A stretch of 20,308 nt of DNA from JAICYJ01 sp035473255 (lineage in GTDB: Bacteria > Actinomycetota > Thermoleophilia > Gaiellales > JAICJC01), in assembly GCA_035473255.1 (NCBI GenBank), contig DATIOK010000140.1, positions 1 through 20,308 of the forward strand. Direction: 5' to 3'. The stretch's first letter is position 1. Each line of letters starts with the position of its first letter. The position numbers and the translations under genes were made by a program. Below are positions 1 through 6,888 of this stretch, in pieces. The notes beneath the pieces were generated by a model. That model was given only the letters and a program-made list of their open reading frames with translations, was not told where the DNA came from and did no database searches.

Positions 1-561
1 GTGGGGCTGTCTGACCACTTCGTGAGCGAGGCGCTGTACCTGCGCGACCCCGACCACCACGGCATCGAGATCTACTGGGACCGCCCGCGCGAGATCTGGC
101 AGGACCAGGTGGGCGTGCGCATGACCACCGAGCCGCTGGACGTGGAGAACCTGCTGGGCGAGCTGGACGACCCGGGCTCCGAGCCGTTCGACGGCCTGCC
201 TGGCGGCACTACGATGGGACACGTGCACCTGCAGGTGGCCGAGATCGACTCCACCGTCGGCTTCTACCGCGATCTGCTCGGCTTCGGCCTGATGGCGCAG
301 CTGGGCGACAGCGCCGCCTTCCTGGCGGCCGGCGGCTACCACCACCACCTGGGCGCGAACACGTGGGAGAGCCGCGGCGCCTCACCGCCGCCGGCCGGCA
401 CCGCCGCGCTGCGCCAGGCCACGATCGTCCTGCCAGACGACGCCGCCCGCGACCGCGTCCTCGACCGTCTGGAGCGGGCCGGCCACGCCGCCGAAAGCGG
501 CGAGGACGGGGCCGCCGTGTCCGATCCGTCCGGCAACCGGATGGTGCTGGCGACCGAGTGA
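1..561 (+). CDS. VOC-family dioxygenase, C-terminal part (catechol 2,3-dioxygenase-like), 5' truncated by window edge
   Basis: This is the last 186 residues of a two-module vicinal-oxygen-chelate protein resembling CatE/catechol-2,3-dioxygenase, a cytoplasmic Fe(II) ring-cleavage enzyme family. The first residues (SEALYLRDPDHHGIEIYWDR) match the end of the first VOC module, where YLRDPDxxGIEIYWDRP carries a metal-ligand Glu. The second module starts near residue 75 with GHVHLQV and the FYRDLLGF signature, has HHHLG near residue 115, and ends with DPSGNRMVL. A full-length family member is about 280 residues, so the GTG at base 1 is very unlikely to be the real start; the gene begins upstream of the window. 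The substrate cannot be read from this fragment, and a glyoxalase-type or other VOC role remains possible. It is convergent with the minus-strand operon at 892-2655. Confidence 0.8.
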   Translation: MGLSDHFVSEALYLRDPDHHGIEIYWDRPREIWQDQVGVRMTTEPLDVENLLGELDDPGSEPFDGLPGGTTMGHVHLQVAEIDSTVGFYRDLLGFGLMAQLGDSAAFLAAGGYHHHLGANTWESRGASPPPAGTAALRQATIVLPDDAARDRVLDRLERAGHAAESGEDGAAVSDPSGNRMVLATE

Positions 562-891
562 GCAGACAACGCGCCGTTGCAGCGCCGTGACCGGCGCGTG
601 ACACGCAATCCTGCAACGAAGCTCACGCCGCGGTGACGATCGCACCCGTCAGACGCGACGATTCACGCCGCCGGGCCGGCACGAACATCACGGCCCCGGG
701 CCGGGCGCCGCGTAGCCATGCGGACGGGTATCACCGGCCAGTAGCGACGCGTCACGATCCCGTCCTGAACCGCCCCGGCCGCCCGAGTCGGTGTTTGACT
801 CTGTAAAGAGCGCGGCGGGCGTTTCAGGGCTGAGTGAGCTGCGTGAGCCCGTCGTTGCGGGCGCGTGACGAACGGCAGGAATCAGGCCGGT
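562..891. other. Convergent intergenic stretch, 330 bases, no gene seen
   Basis: This lies between the stop of the plus-strand VOC gene and the stop of the minus-strand FrnE-like gene. No reading frame here has family similarity that I recognise, and no tRNA-like cloverleaf was seen. Its only clear structure is the nested inverted repeat at 575-618. The rest is GC-rich with short imperfect repeats. Confidence 0.6.
575..618. terminator. Nested inverted repeat downstream of the VOC gene, possible terminator
   Basis: CGTTGCAG (575-582) is perfectly complementary to CTGCAACG (611-618). Immediately inside the left arm, GCGCCG (583-588) pairs with CGGCGC (593-598) around a TGAC tetraloop. The structure starts 13 bases after the VOC stop codon. 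No T-tract follows, so it is not a classical intrinsic terminator. It could be a terminator of the U-less type reported in actinobacteria or an mRNA 3'-end stabiliser. Confidence 0.35.
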
Positions 892-1545
892 CTAGTCGCC
901 GCGGCGGGCGCGTTCGATCGTCTCGATGATCGCCTCGGGCGGGTGCGCACCGGCCAGCCCGTAGCGGCGGTCGAAGACGAAGAACGGCACCGCGCTGATG
1001 CCCAGCTCGAGCGCGTCGGTCTCGTCGGTGCGGACGTCCGTGACGTAGTCGTCACCCGCGAGCATCGCGCTCACGGCCGCCGGGTCGAGCCCCCCGCGGC
1101 CGGCCGCGGCCGCCAGCGCCGCCGGGTCACCGATCGGCTCTCCTTCGACGAAGTACGCCGACATCAGCCGATCCTGGACCGCGTTCTGTACGCCGGCGGC
1201 GTACGCCATGTGCAGCACCCGGTGCGCGTCGAAGGTGTTGCCACGGCGGGCACGAGCGAAGTCGAACGTGAGACCCATCTCGGCACCCATCCGCTCCGTC
1301 TCCTCGTGCATCGCGCGCGCCTGCTCGAGGCTGATGCCGCGGCGCCGGGCCAGCTCCTCGTCGGCCGATCCGGCGTCGGCGGGCAGCGTCGGATCCAGCT
1401 CGAAGCTGCGCCAGCGCAGGTCGATCAGCTCGCGGTCGGGCACCTGCTCGAGCGCCTGCTCGAGGTTGCGCTTGCCCACGTAGCACCACGAGCAGACCAC
1501 GTCAGACCAGATTTCGAGCGTCAGTGCGGGTGCCGGATCGGTCAC
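892..1545 (-). CDS. FrnE-like DsbA-family protein disulfide oxidoreductase
   Basis: This 217-residue cytoplasmic thioredoxin-fold protein belongs to the DsbA/FrnE (2-hydroxychromene-2-carboxylate isomerase-like) family. The N-terminus runs LEIWSDVVCSWCYVGKRNLE, with the redox pair C18-x-x-C21 at the start of the first helix. The helical insertion contains LARRRGISLEQARAMHEETERM, and the thioredoxin fold closes with GISAVPFFVFDRRYGLAGAH, whose SAVPFF includes the cis-Pro loop. There is no signal peptide, which fits the cytosolic FrnE branch rather than periplasmic DsbA. The start is GTG at 1545; an ATG five bases further upstream runs into TGA after two codons and is not usable. It is the last gene of a three-gene minus operon, 7 bases after the DUF1348 gene. 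Family assignment is firm; the substrate is unknown. Confidence 0.88.
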   Translation of the reverse strand: MTDPAPALTLEIWSDVVCSWCYVGKRNLEQALEQVPDRELIDLRWRSFELDPTLPADAGSADEELARRRGISLEQARAMHEETERMGAEMGLTFDFARARRGNTFDAHRVLHMAYAAGVQNAVQDRLMSAYFVEGEPIGDPAALAAAAGRGGLDPAAVSAMLAGDDYVTDVRTDETDALELGISAVPFFVFDRRYGLAGAHPPEAIIETIERARRGD

Positions 1546-1552
1546 GTCATCG

Positions 1553-2026
1553 TCAGCGCAGCGGGATGCCGGCGCCGTCGCCCTCCGCCCGGGGGCCGTC
1601 GATGCGACGGTCGGTCTCCGCGATCGACACGTCGTTGATGCTGGCCTCGCACCGACGCATCAGCCCGTTGTCCTCGAACTCCCAGTTCTCATTGCCGTAC
1701 GACCGCCACCAGCCGCCGGAGGAGTCGTGCCACTCGTACTGGAAGCGCACCGCGATGCGGTTGCCCGCGCACGTCCAGAGATCCTTGCGCAGCACGTAGT
1801 CGAGCTCCTTCTCCCACTTGCGCACGAGGAACCCGTGCACCTCCTCGCGCCCGGACAGGAACTCATCGCGGTTCCGCCACTGCGTGTCCTCCGTGTAGGC
1901 CGGGACGACGCGGTCGGGATCCCGGGTGTTCCACGCCGCCTCGGCCGCGAGCACCTTCTCCCACGCATCCTCCTCGGTGAAGGGCGGACACGGCGGGCGC
2001 TCGACGGCTGACATGCCCGGGATCAT
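1553..2026 (-). CDS. DUF1348 family protein (SnoaL/NTF2-like fold)
   Basis: This encodes about 157 residues of the DUF1348 family, a nuclear-transport-factor-2-like cone fold of unknown function. Family hallmarks are PPFTEEDAWEKVLAAEAAWN near the start, the RDPDRV..YTEDTQWRNRDEFL segment, REEVHGFLVRKWEKELDY, and the highly conserved YEWHDSSGGWWRSYGNENWE block followed by GLMRRCEASINDV. It is a small soluble protein with no signal or membrane segment. I chose the start at 2026 because its ATG overlaps the TGA of the upstream kinase gene (ATGA), a common sign of translational coupling; an in-frame ATG at 2014 (MSAVERPP) is an equally plausible start. Neither has a clear Shine-Dalgarno sequence. 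The biochemical role is not established for this family. Confidence 0.87.
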   Translation of the reverse strand: MIPGMSAVERPPCPPFTEEDAWEKVLAAEAAWNTRDPDRVVPAYTEDTQWRNRDEFLSGREEVHGFLVRKWEKELDYVLRKDLWTCAGNRIAVRFQYEWHDSSGGWWRSYGNENWEFEDNGLMRRCEASINDVSIAETDRRIDGPRAEGDGAGIPLR

Positions 2027-2655
2027 AGGCCCGGGACGATCCGCACGAACTCCGTCTCGGGATCGTGGTCGATGCCCGGGTTGCCGTCGACCACCAGGTC
2101 GCAGCGAGCCCGGGTGCCGTCCTGCGTGAAGTGTGCAGCCTCCTCGGCCATCCACGCATCCCAGGACGGCCGCGCCTCCCGGCCGTCCCGCGCCAGCCCC
2201 CGCTCCAGGCGTAGCTCCGCGGGAGCCTCGACCCAGATCGCGCAAGCCAGCCGGTCGGCCGCCGCGCGCCGCGCGCTGGAGACGCCCTCGATCACCACGG
2301 CCGGCATCGGCTCCACCGCACGCCACTCGGCCAACCGCTTGCCCTCCCAGTCCCAGCGGCGATAGCGCGCGGTCGCGCCGGCCGAGAGCGGCACAATCAC
2401 CTCGCGCTCCAGCCGCGGCCACCACTCCACGCCCGGCTCTCCCGTCGCGAAATCGTCGGTATGCACGACCGCAGCCCCACCCAGCGCAGCCGCCAGCCGT
2501 GTCGCGAACGTGGACTTGCCGGCGCCACCGTAACCGTCGACCGCCACCAGCCGCACGCCTCCGGGCCGGGCCAGGATCGACTCGGCCAGCGACCGGAACG
2601 ACTCCACCCGCCGGTCTCCCAGGTCGTCCATCGGGACGGGTTCTACCAGAAGCAT
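2023..2655 (-). CDS. P-loop NTPase, uridine-kinase-like
   Basis: This is a 210-residue cytoplasmic P-loop protein of the uridine kinase/phosphoribulokinase-like group. It carries Walker A GYGGAGKST at about residues 41-49, then HTDDF, the acidic segment that in uridine kinases contributes to substrate and Mg binding. A hydrophobic strand, AVVIEGVSSARR, follows, with the ERGLARDGREAR lid-type arginine region later. This layout (GxxGxGKST, DDF, EGV, RDxxxR) is what small nucleoside-kinase-like proteins of actinobacteria show. The substrate cannot be inferred. The start is uncertain between ATG 2655 (MLLVEP) and ATG 2631 (MDDLGDRR); both keep the whole P-loop domain. It is the first gene of the minus operon, is divergent from the APH-fold gene, and overlaps the DUF1348 start by four bases. 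Confidence 0.8.
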   Translation of the reverse strand: MLLVEPVPMDDLGDRRVESFRSLAESILARPGGVRLVAVDGYGGAGKSTFATRLAAALGGAAVVHTDDFATGEPGVEWWPRLEREVIVPLSAGATARYRRWDWEGKRLAEWRAVEPMPAVVIEGVSSARRAAADRLACAIWVEAPAELRLERGLARDGREARPSWDAWMAEEAAHFTQDGTRARCDLVVDGNPGIDHDPETEFVRIVPGL

Positions 2656-2661
2656 CCCGGC

Positions 2662-2667
2662 TAGGAT
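2662..2667 (+). promoter_or_regulatory. TANNNT -10-like box (TAGGAT) before the APH-fold gene
   Basis: TAGGAT ends exactly 10 bases before the ATG at 2678. This spacing fits a -10 element driving a leaderless or near-leaderless transcript. The same geometry recurs before 3586, 11372 and 19498. No convincing -35 hexamer is visible. Confidence 0.45.
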
Positions 2668-2677
2668 CGACGCGCCG

Positions 2678-3589
2678 ATGCCCGGGAAGATGCATGCCGA
2701 CGAGGTGGATACCGACCCATCGCTGGTGCGCCGACTGCTGGCCGACCAGTTCCCGCGATGGGCAGATCTTCCCATCGATCGGGTCGAATCATCCGGTACC
2801 GACAACGCGATCTACCGGCTGGGCGAGGACATGGCCGTGCGTCTGCCCCGCCTCGCCGGCGGCACCGGCACCATCGACAAGGAGCAGCGCTGGTTGCCGA
2901 AGCTGGCACCGCTGCTTCCGGTCGCCATCTCCCAGCCGCTCGCAAAGGGCTCGCCCGGGCAAGGCTACCCCTGGCACTGGTCCGTGCACCGCTGGCTGGC
3001 CGGCGAGAGCTTGAACGTGGAGCGGATGGCCGATCCCGTCGGCCTGGCGCAGGACATGGGCAGCTTCGTGGCCGCGCTGCGGCGGATCGACACGACCGGC
3101 GGGCCGATCGCCGGGCGGGACGGATCGCGCGGCGTGCCGCTGGCCCGGCGGGACGCCGCCACCAGGGAGGCGATCGCCCAGCTCGACGGCGTCGTCGACC
3201 GCCCCGCCGTCACCGCCGCCTGGCAGGCGGCTGTGCAAGCACCGACCTGGCGGCGTCCCGGCGTCTGGATCCACGGCGACCTGCTGTCCGGAAACGTGCT
3301 GGTCGACGCCAGCGGCCGGCTGAGCGCGGTGATCGACTTCGGGTGTATGGCCGTGGGCGACCCGGCCTGCGACGTGATGGCCGCCTGGACGCTGTTTGAG
3401 GCCGAGGGCCGGGAGGCGTTCCGTTCGGTGATCGAGGTCGATGACGCGACCTGGGCGCGGGGTCGCGGCTGGGCGCTCTCGTTCGCACTGATCGCTCTGC
3501 CCTACTACATGCACACCAACCCCGTGTTCGTACGCGATGCCCGGCACGTGATCCGCGAGGTGCTGGCCGATAGGCTGCGGCCGAGGTGA
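2678..3589 (+). CDS. Aminoglycoside-phosphotransferase-fold kinase (APH family)
   Basis: This is a 303-residue member of the APH/choline-kinase-like fold, a cytoplasmic ATP-dependent small-molecule kinase. The N-terminus MHADEVDTDPSLVRRLLADQ and the FPRWADLPIDRVESSGTDNA region, followed by RLGEDMAVRLPR (nucleotide-binding lobe Lys/Arg strand), are typical of the actinobacterial branch. The catalytic loop is HGDLLSGNVLVD (His-Gly-Asp...Asn) near residue 200, followed by the metal-binding VIDFGCMAVGDPACD. The start could be 2678, which sits 10 bases after TAGGAT and would be leaderless, or 2690 (MHADEV), which matches the usual start of homologs. The family includes real resistance enzymes, but this branch is broad and the substrate is unknown, so antibiotic resistance should not be inferred. 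Its stop overlaps the next start (GTGA). Confidence 0.88.
   Translation: MPGKMHADEVDTDPSLVRRLLADQFPRWADLPIDRVESSGTDNAIYRLGEDMAVRLPRLAGGTGTIDKEQRWLPKLAPLLPVAISQPLAKGSPGQGYPWHWSVHRWLAGESLNVERMADPVGLAQDMGSFVAALRRIDTTGGPIAGRDGSRGVPLARRDAATREAIAQLDGVVDRPAVTAAWQAAVQAPTWRRPGVWIHGDLLSGNVLVDASGRLSAVIDFGCMAVGDPACDVMAAWTLFEAEGREAFRSVIEVDDATWARGRGWALSFALIALPYYMHTNPVFVRDARHVIREVLADRLRPR
3571..3576 (+). promoter_or_regulatory. TANNNT box (TAGGCT) before the spermidine-synthase-like gene
   Basis: TAGGCT lies inside the 3' end of the APH-fold gene, nine bases before GTG 3586. If active, it would give the downstream gene its own leaderless transcript in addition to read-through from 2662. The assignment rests only on sequence and spacing. 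Confidence 0.35.
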
Positions 3590-5061
3590 ACCGACTCCTC
3601 TACCCGCTGGTGTTCGTGGCCGGTGCAGGCACGATGGCGACCGAGATGTGCGCCTCGCGGCTGCTGGCGCCCTTCTTCGGGGCATCGATCCTGATCTGGG
3701 CGAACATCATCGGCCTGATCCTGATCTACCTCTCGGTCGGGTACTTCTGGGGCGGCCGGCTGGCCGACCGACATCCCAGCCTGCCCTACATGTGCCGGCT
3801 GATCGTGTGCGCTGCGATGGCGATCGCCGTGATCCCGTTCGTGTCCGAGCCGCTGCTCTCGGCCGCGGTGGGCGCGTTTGCGCAGGCGTCGGTGGGTGCC
3901 TTCCTGGGCTCCTTCTTCGCGTCCATGGCGTTGTTCTCAGTACCGATCACGCTGCTGGGGATGGTCTCGCCATTCGCGGTGCGGCTGGCGGTCGACTCGG
4001 TCGAGCGCGCGGGCGAGATCGCCGGGCGCCTGTACGCGCTGTCCACCGCCGGGTCGATCCTGGGCACGTTCCTGCCGGTGGTGCTGCTGATCCCGCTGAT
4101 CGGCACCCGCCGCACCATGCTGGCCACGGCCGCCGTGCTGGCGCTGGCGGCGACGCCGGCGCTTGGCTGGCGATACGTGCTGGCACCGGCCGCGGTGGTG
4201 GCGCTGGCGCTGGTGCCGCCGGGCCTGGTCAAGCCCGGGTCGGGCGTGATCTGGGAGGGCGAGTCGGCCTACCAGTTCATCCAGGTTCAGGCGACGGCTG
4301 ACGGCGGCCGCGTGCTGCACCTGAACGAGGGCTGGGCCGAGCACTCGGTCTGGCACCGCGACCGCGTGCTTACCGGCGGCTACTGGGACCAGTTCCTGCT
4401 CGCCCCGGACATGCACGGCCCCGGGTTCGGATCGCTGGCGATGATCGGGTACGCTGGGGGCACCGTCGGCCGCGCCTACGGCACCTTCTGGCCCGCCACC
4501 AACGTGCTTGGCATCGAGCTCGACCCCGAGGTCACCGCCATCGGGCGCCGCTACTTCGGGCTGGCATCGAACCCGCGGGTGAACGTGGCCACGGCCGACG
4601 GCCGCCCCTACCTGGCCACCCACACGACCCGATACGACGCGATCTTCCTGGATGCGTTCCGCCAGCCCTACATCCCGTTCTACCTGACCACGCAGGAGTT
4701 CTGGCGGTTGGCGGACGAGCGGCTGCGGCCGGGCGGGATGGTGATGGCCAACGTCGGCACGATCCCCGGCGACGAGCGCCTGCCCAGCGCGATCGCGGGC
4801 ACCATGGCCACGGTCCTCCCCCGGGTCTATCGCTGGCGGGTGGGTGGCTTCAACGAGATCGTGGCCGGGTTCACGCGGCCGGTCTCGGCCGCCCAGCTGC
4901 GCGCGCGCTTGGCCGCCGCCGCGCCCGCGCTCGACCCCGCTGCCGATCTGGCCGAGGGGCTGCAACCGCAGACGCCGTCGAGCGACCCCCTGACCGATGA
5001 CCGGGCGCCCGTGGAGTGGTTGACCGACCAGCTGATCGTGCGCTACGCGGACGGCGGCTGA
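3586..5061 (+). CDS. Membrane-anchored spermidine synthase-like protein (fused TM bundle plus SpeE-like domain)
   Basis: The protein has 491 residues. About the first 215 form seven or so hydrophobic helices; the conserved motif is EMCASRLLAPFFG followed by IWANIIGLILIYLSVGYFWG and GGRLADR, characteristic of fused membrane/spermidine-synthase proteins. The rest is a cytosolic Rossmann SAM-type domain: MIGYAGGTVGRAYG (glycine-rich loop), VLGIELDPEV (acidic strand 2), TADGRPYL, then FLDAFRQPYIPFYLTTQEFW and LRPGGMVMANVG. The polyamine-synthase fold is clear, but the segment after FLDAF does not match the classical aminopropyltransferase active site, so true spermidine synthesis is doubtful. The start is GTG, overlapping the upstream stop by four bases, which indicates co-translation with the APH-fold kinase. 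Its 3' end overlaps the convergent gene by 19 bases. The physiological substrate is unknown. Confidence 0.85.
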   Translation: MNRLLYPLVFVAGAGTMATEMCASRLLAPFFGASILIWANIIGLILIYLSVGYFWGGRLADRHPSLPYMCRLIVCAAMAIAVIPFVSEPLLSAAVGAFAQASVGAFLGSFFASMALFSVPITLLGMVSPFAVRLAVDSVERAGEIAGRLYALSTAGSILGTFLPVVLLIPLIGTRRTMLATAAVLALAATPALGWRYVLAPAAVVALALVPPGLVKPGSGVIWEGESAYQFIQVQATADGGRVLHLNEGWAEHSVWHRDRVLTGGYWDQFLLAPDMHGPGFGSLAMIGYAGGTVGRAYGTFWPATNVLGIELDPEVTAIGRRYFGLASNPRVNVATADGRPYLATHTTRYDAIFLDAFRQPYIPFYLTTQEFWRLADERLRPGGMVMANVGTIPGDERLPSAIAGTMATVLPRVYRWRVGGFNEIVAGFTRPVSAAQLRARLAAAAPALDPAADLAEGLQPQTPSSDPLTDDRAPVEWLTDQLIVRYADGG

Positions 5062-5852
5062 GCGAGATCGAAGCGCAGCGGCGTCAGCGCGGCGCGATCC
5101 GCCACTCCCCGCCGCGGCGCGCGCCGTGCGTCGATCTCGTACCGCCAGGCCAGCGTGCGAGCCTCGACGGCGGGCGGCAGCCCGACCGGGATGTCGAAGC
5201 TGCATGGATACCAGCGCCGGTCCATGCCCAGCTCGACCGTGGCCTGCTCCTGCCACAGCGACCGGCTGCGCCACAGCGGCGGGTGCCGGCGGTTGCGGAT
5301 CCGCAGGTTCGTACGCCACGCCTCCTCGAAGCGGGCCACGACCACGACGCTGCCCTGGTCGAGCCCCTCCTCGGCGTGCACGCGGCACTGGATGTGGCCG
5401 CCGCCCTGCAGGCGGACGTCGGACAGCTCCAGGTGAAACCGGCGCCCCGGGTGCGACGCGATCACGCGGTCGGCATGGTGGCTCTGGTGGATCGCCTGCT
5501 CACCGCCTGAGATCACCAGCGGCACGGCCCCGTGCCGGCGGCTGCGGCGCGTGCCGCTGAGCGCCCGCACCGCATACCCGAGCCCTGTCCGCTCACCAGA
5601 CCAGCCCGGCGGCAGCCAGTCCGGCAGCGGCAGCTCGAACTCCGCGCGGCCGTCGACCGGCGCCACCTCGCAGTCGCTCACGCCGAACGAGAGCGTTGAC
5701 GAGGGAGAGCGCTCGAGCCGCACGACCGTGATGGTGACCGGTTCGTCGGCGCCCAGCACCTCGCCACGGAGCGAGCCACCCGCCGACCAGTCGTGACTGG
5801 CCAGGACGAACTCCAGTTCCCGGCCGGCGCTCCGGCGAGTTCGAAGCCCCAC
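5043..5852 (-). CDS. Hypothetical beta-rich protein, 269 residues
   Basis: I do not recognise the family with confidence. The protein is soluble, with no signal peptide or membrane segment. It consists of alternating short hydrophobic strands and charged loops, e.g. ELEFVLASHDWSAGGSLRGEV, VTITVVRLER, FELPLPDWLPPGW, then a second similar half beginning near residue 145 (FHLELSDVRLQGGGHIQCRV, SVVVVARFEE) and ending with CSFDIPVGLPPAVEA and LAWRYEIDARRA. Two sandwich domains with a P-x-x-x-P-P-x-x-x-A-R-x-L-x-W-x-Y-E-I-D type pattern resemble arrestin/Spo0M-like proteins; this is inference from pattern only. The start is GTG 5852, six bases after GGAGG (5859-5863 on the plus strand); GTG 5855 is too close to it. 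It lies downstream of the formate dehydrogenase operon but has its own TAGAGT box. Confidence 0.7.
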   Translation of the reverse strand: MGLRTRRSAGRELEFVLASHDWSAGGSLRGEVLGADEPVTITVVRLERSPSSTLSFGVSDCEVAPVDGRAEFELPLPDWLPPGWSGERTGLGYAVRALSGTRRSRRHGAVPLVISGGEQAIHQSHHADRVIASHPGRRFHLELSDVRLQGGGHIQCRVHAEEGLDQGSVVVVARFEEAWRTNLRIRNRRHPPLWRSRSLWQEQATVELGMDRRWYPCSFDIPVGLPPAVEARTLAWRYEIDARRAPRRGVADRAALTPLRFDLAQPPSA

Positions 5853-5902
5853 CACAAACCTCCACGCGACGTGCCTGCCCCGATCGTGCCGGGTTCGGGC
5901 AT

Positions 5903-5908
5903 ACTCTA
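5903..5908 (-). promoter_or_regulatory. TAGAGT -10-like box for the hypothetical gene at 5043-5852
   Basis: Read on the minus strand, TAGAGT is followed by a leader of roughly 45 bases and then GGAGG and the GTG start. Unlike the plus-strand examples this would be a leadered transcript. Evidence is motif and position only. Confidence 0.3.
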
Positions 5909-5930
5909 CCCCCGCCGCCCCGGCCGGTCT

Positions 5931-5943
5931 GGGGCGCAGCCCC
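5931..5943. terminator. Short GC hairpin just after the formate dehydrogenase operon
   Basis: GGGGC-GCA-GCCCC is a perfect 5-bp stem with a 3-base loop, beginning six bases past the stop of the last fdh gene on the minus strand. There is no T-tract. It may help end transcription between the operon and the next minus gene, but a stem this short could occur by chance. Confidence 0.25.
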
Positions 5944-5949
5944 CGCGAT

Positions 5950-6888
5950 CTACTCCTCGTCCGGGCGGTTCTGCACGTACTGGTAGCCGAACCGGCCCTT
6001 CACGCACAGGTTGCCGCGCGTGATCCCATGATCCAGCGGCGAGGTGACCTTCACGATCGAGTTGTCCTGCACGTGCAGCTCCAGGCTGCAGCCGACGCCG
6101 CAGTAGGAGCAGATCGTCTCGGTCACGGTCTGCTCGCCCTCGTCCCAGGTGCCGTCCTCGCGCATGTCGTGCTCGCTCTTGAACATCAGCGCGCCGGTCG
6201 GGCAGACGGCGATGCAGTTGCCGCAGTAGACGCATGCCGAGTCGGGCAGCGGCGCCGCGTACTCCGTGGAGATGCGCGCGTCGAATCCGCGTCCGGCCAC
6301 CGCGATCGCGAAGGTGTTCTGCCAGTCGGTGCCGCAGCCCTCGACGCACTTGTAGCAGAGGATGCATTTCGCGTAGTCGCGGATGTAGCTCTCGTTGTCC
6401 ACCTTCACGGGCTGGGCGACGGTCGCGGCCGTCTGGCCGTCGCCGGCGTGGTGGTGCCCGGCCTGGGCGCGGTCGCGCGCGCCCTCCGGGGCAGGCGGCG
6501 CCGGCGGGCCGTAGCGCTCGGGCTGTGCCGCGTACTCCTCCATCCAGCCGTCCACGTTCGGCGCCGTGGTCAGGTCGACGCTGGAGCCAAGGAACTCGAG
6601 CACCATCTTGCGGCTGTGGCGTACGCGCTCGGTGTCGGTCCTGACCACCATCCCCTCCTCGGCCGTGCGTGCGCAACTCGGCACCAGCACGCGCGAGCCC
6701 TCGACCTCGACCACGCATACGCGGCAGGCATTGACCGGCGTCAGGGTGTCGCCGTAGCAGAGCGTCGGCTGGTCGCGCCCCTGCGCGCGGCAGGCGTCGA
6801 GGATGGTCGCGCCCTCGCGGACGCGGACGCTTTCGCCGTCGATCTCGAGTTCGACGGTGCGGCTGATGGTGACGGGGACGACGCTCAC
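5950..6888 (-). CDS. Formate dehydrogenase iron-sulfur/Mo-domain half (N-terminal part of the alpha subunit as a separate protein)
   Basis: This 312-residue protein has the modules that normally open an NAD-linked formate dehydrogenase alpha subunit. They are a [2Fe-2S] plant-type domain with C44, C55, C58 and C72; two ferredoxin-type [4Fe-4S] motifs (C175-C178-C181-C185 and C219-C222-C225-C229); and the molybdopterin-proximal [4Fe-4S] domain (C260, C263, C267, C295; CSYCGVGC and GNLCVKGRFG). The chain stops at YVQNRPDEE, just where the catalytic body should begin; that body is the first gene of the same operon. The NuoG-like His-Cys cluster between the [2Fe-2S] and ferredoxin domains is absent: residues 91-174 hold no Cys and include a low-complexity Pro/Ala/His linker. 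The start GTG directly abuts the stop of the NuoEF fusion gene. It should carry electrons between the Mo site and the flavin subunit. Confidence 0.88.
   Translation of the reverse strand: MSVVPVTISRTVELEIDGESVRVREGATILDACRAQGRDQPTLCYGDTLTPVNACRVCVVEVEGSRVLVPSCARTAEEGMVVRTDTERVRHSRKMVLEFLGSSVDLTTAPNVDGWMEEYAAQPERYGPPAPPAPEGARDRAQAGHHHAGDGQTAATVAQPVKVDNESYIRDYAKCILCYKCVEGCGTDWQNTFAIAVAGRGFDARISTEYAAPLPDSACVYCGNCIAVCPTGALMFKSEHDMREDGTWDEGEQTVTETICSYCGVGCSLELHVQDNSIVKVTSPLDHGITRGNLCVKGRFGYQYVQNRPDEE

Noticed and set aside
865..1638. Plus-strand frame of 257 codons opposite the FrnE-like gene
   Set aside because: It is antisense to a gene with a CxxC thioredoxin motif and conserved family residues; its own product is low complexity.
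2678..3589. Aminoglycoside resistance gene
   Set aside because: The APH fold is clear, but this branch is a broad kinase family, and nothing in the sequence or neighbourhood shows antibiotic substrates.
3586..5061. Genuine spermidine synthase
   Set aside because: The SAM-like fold is present, but the segment after the catalytic Asp strand does not match the classical aminopropyltransferase site, and the membrane-fused branch has no proven polyamine activity that I know of.
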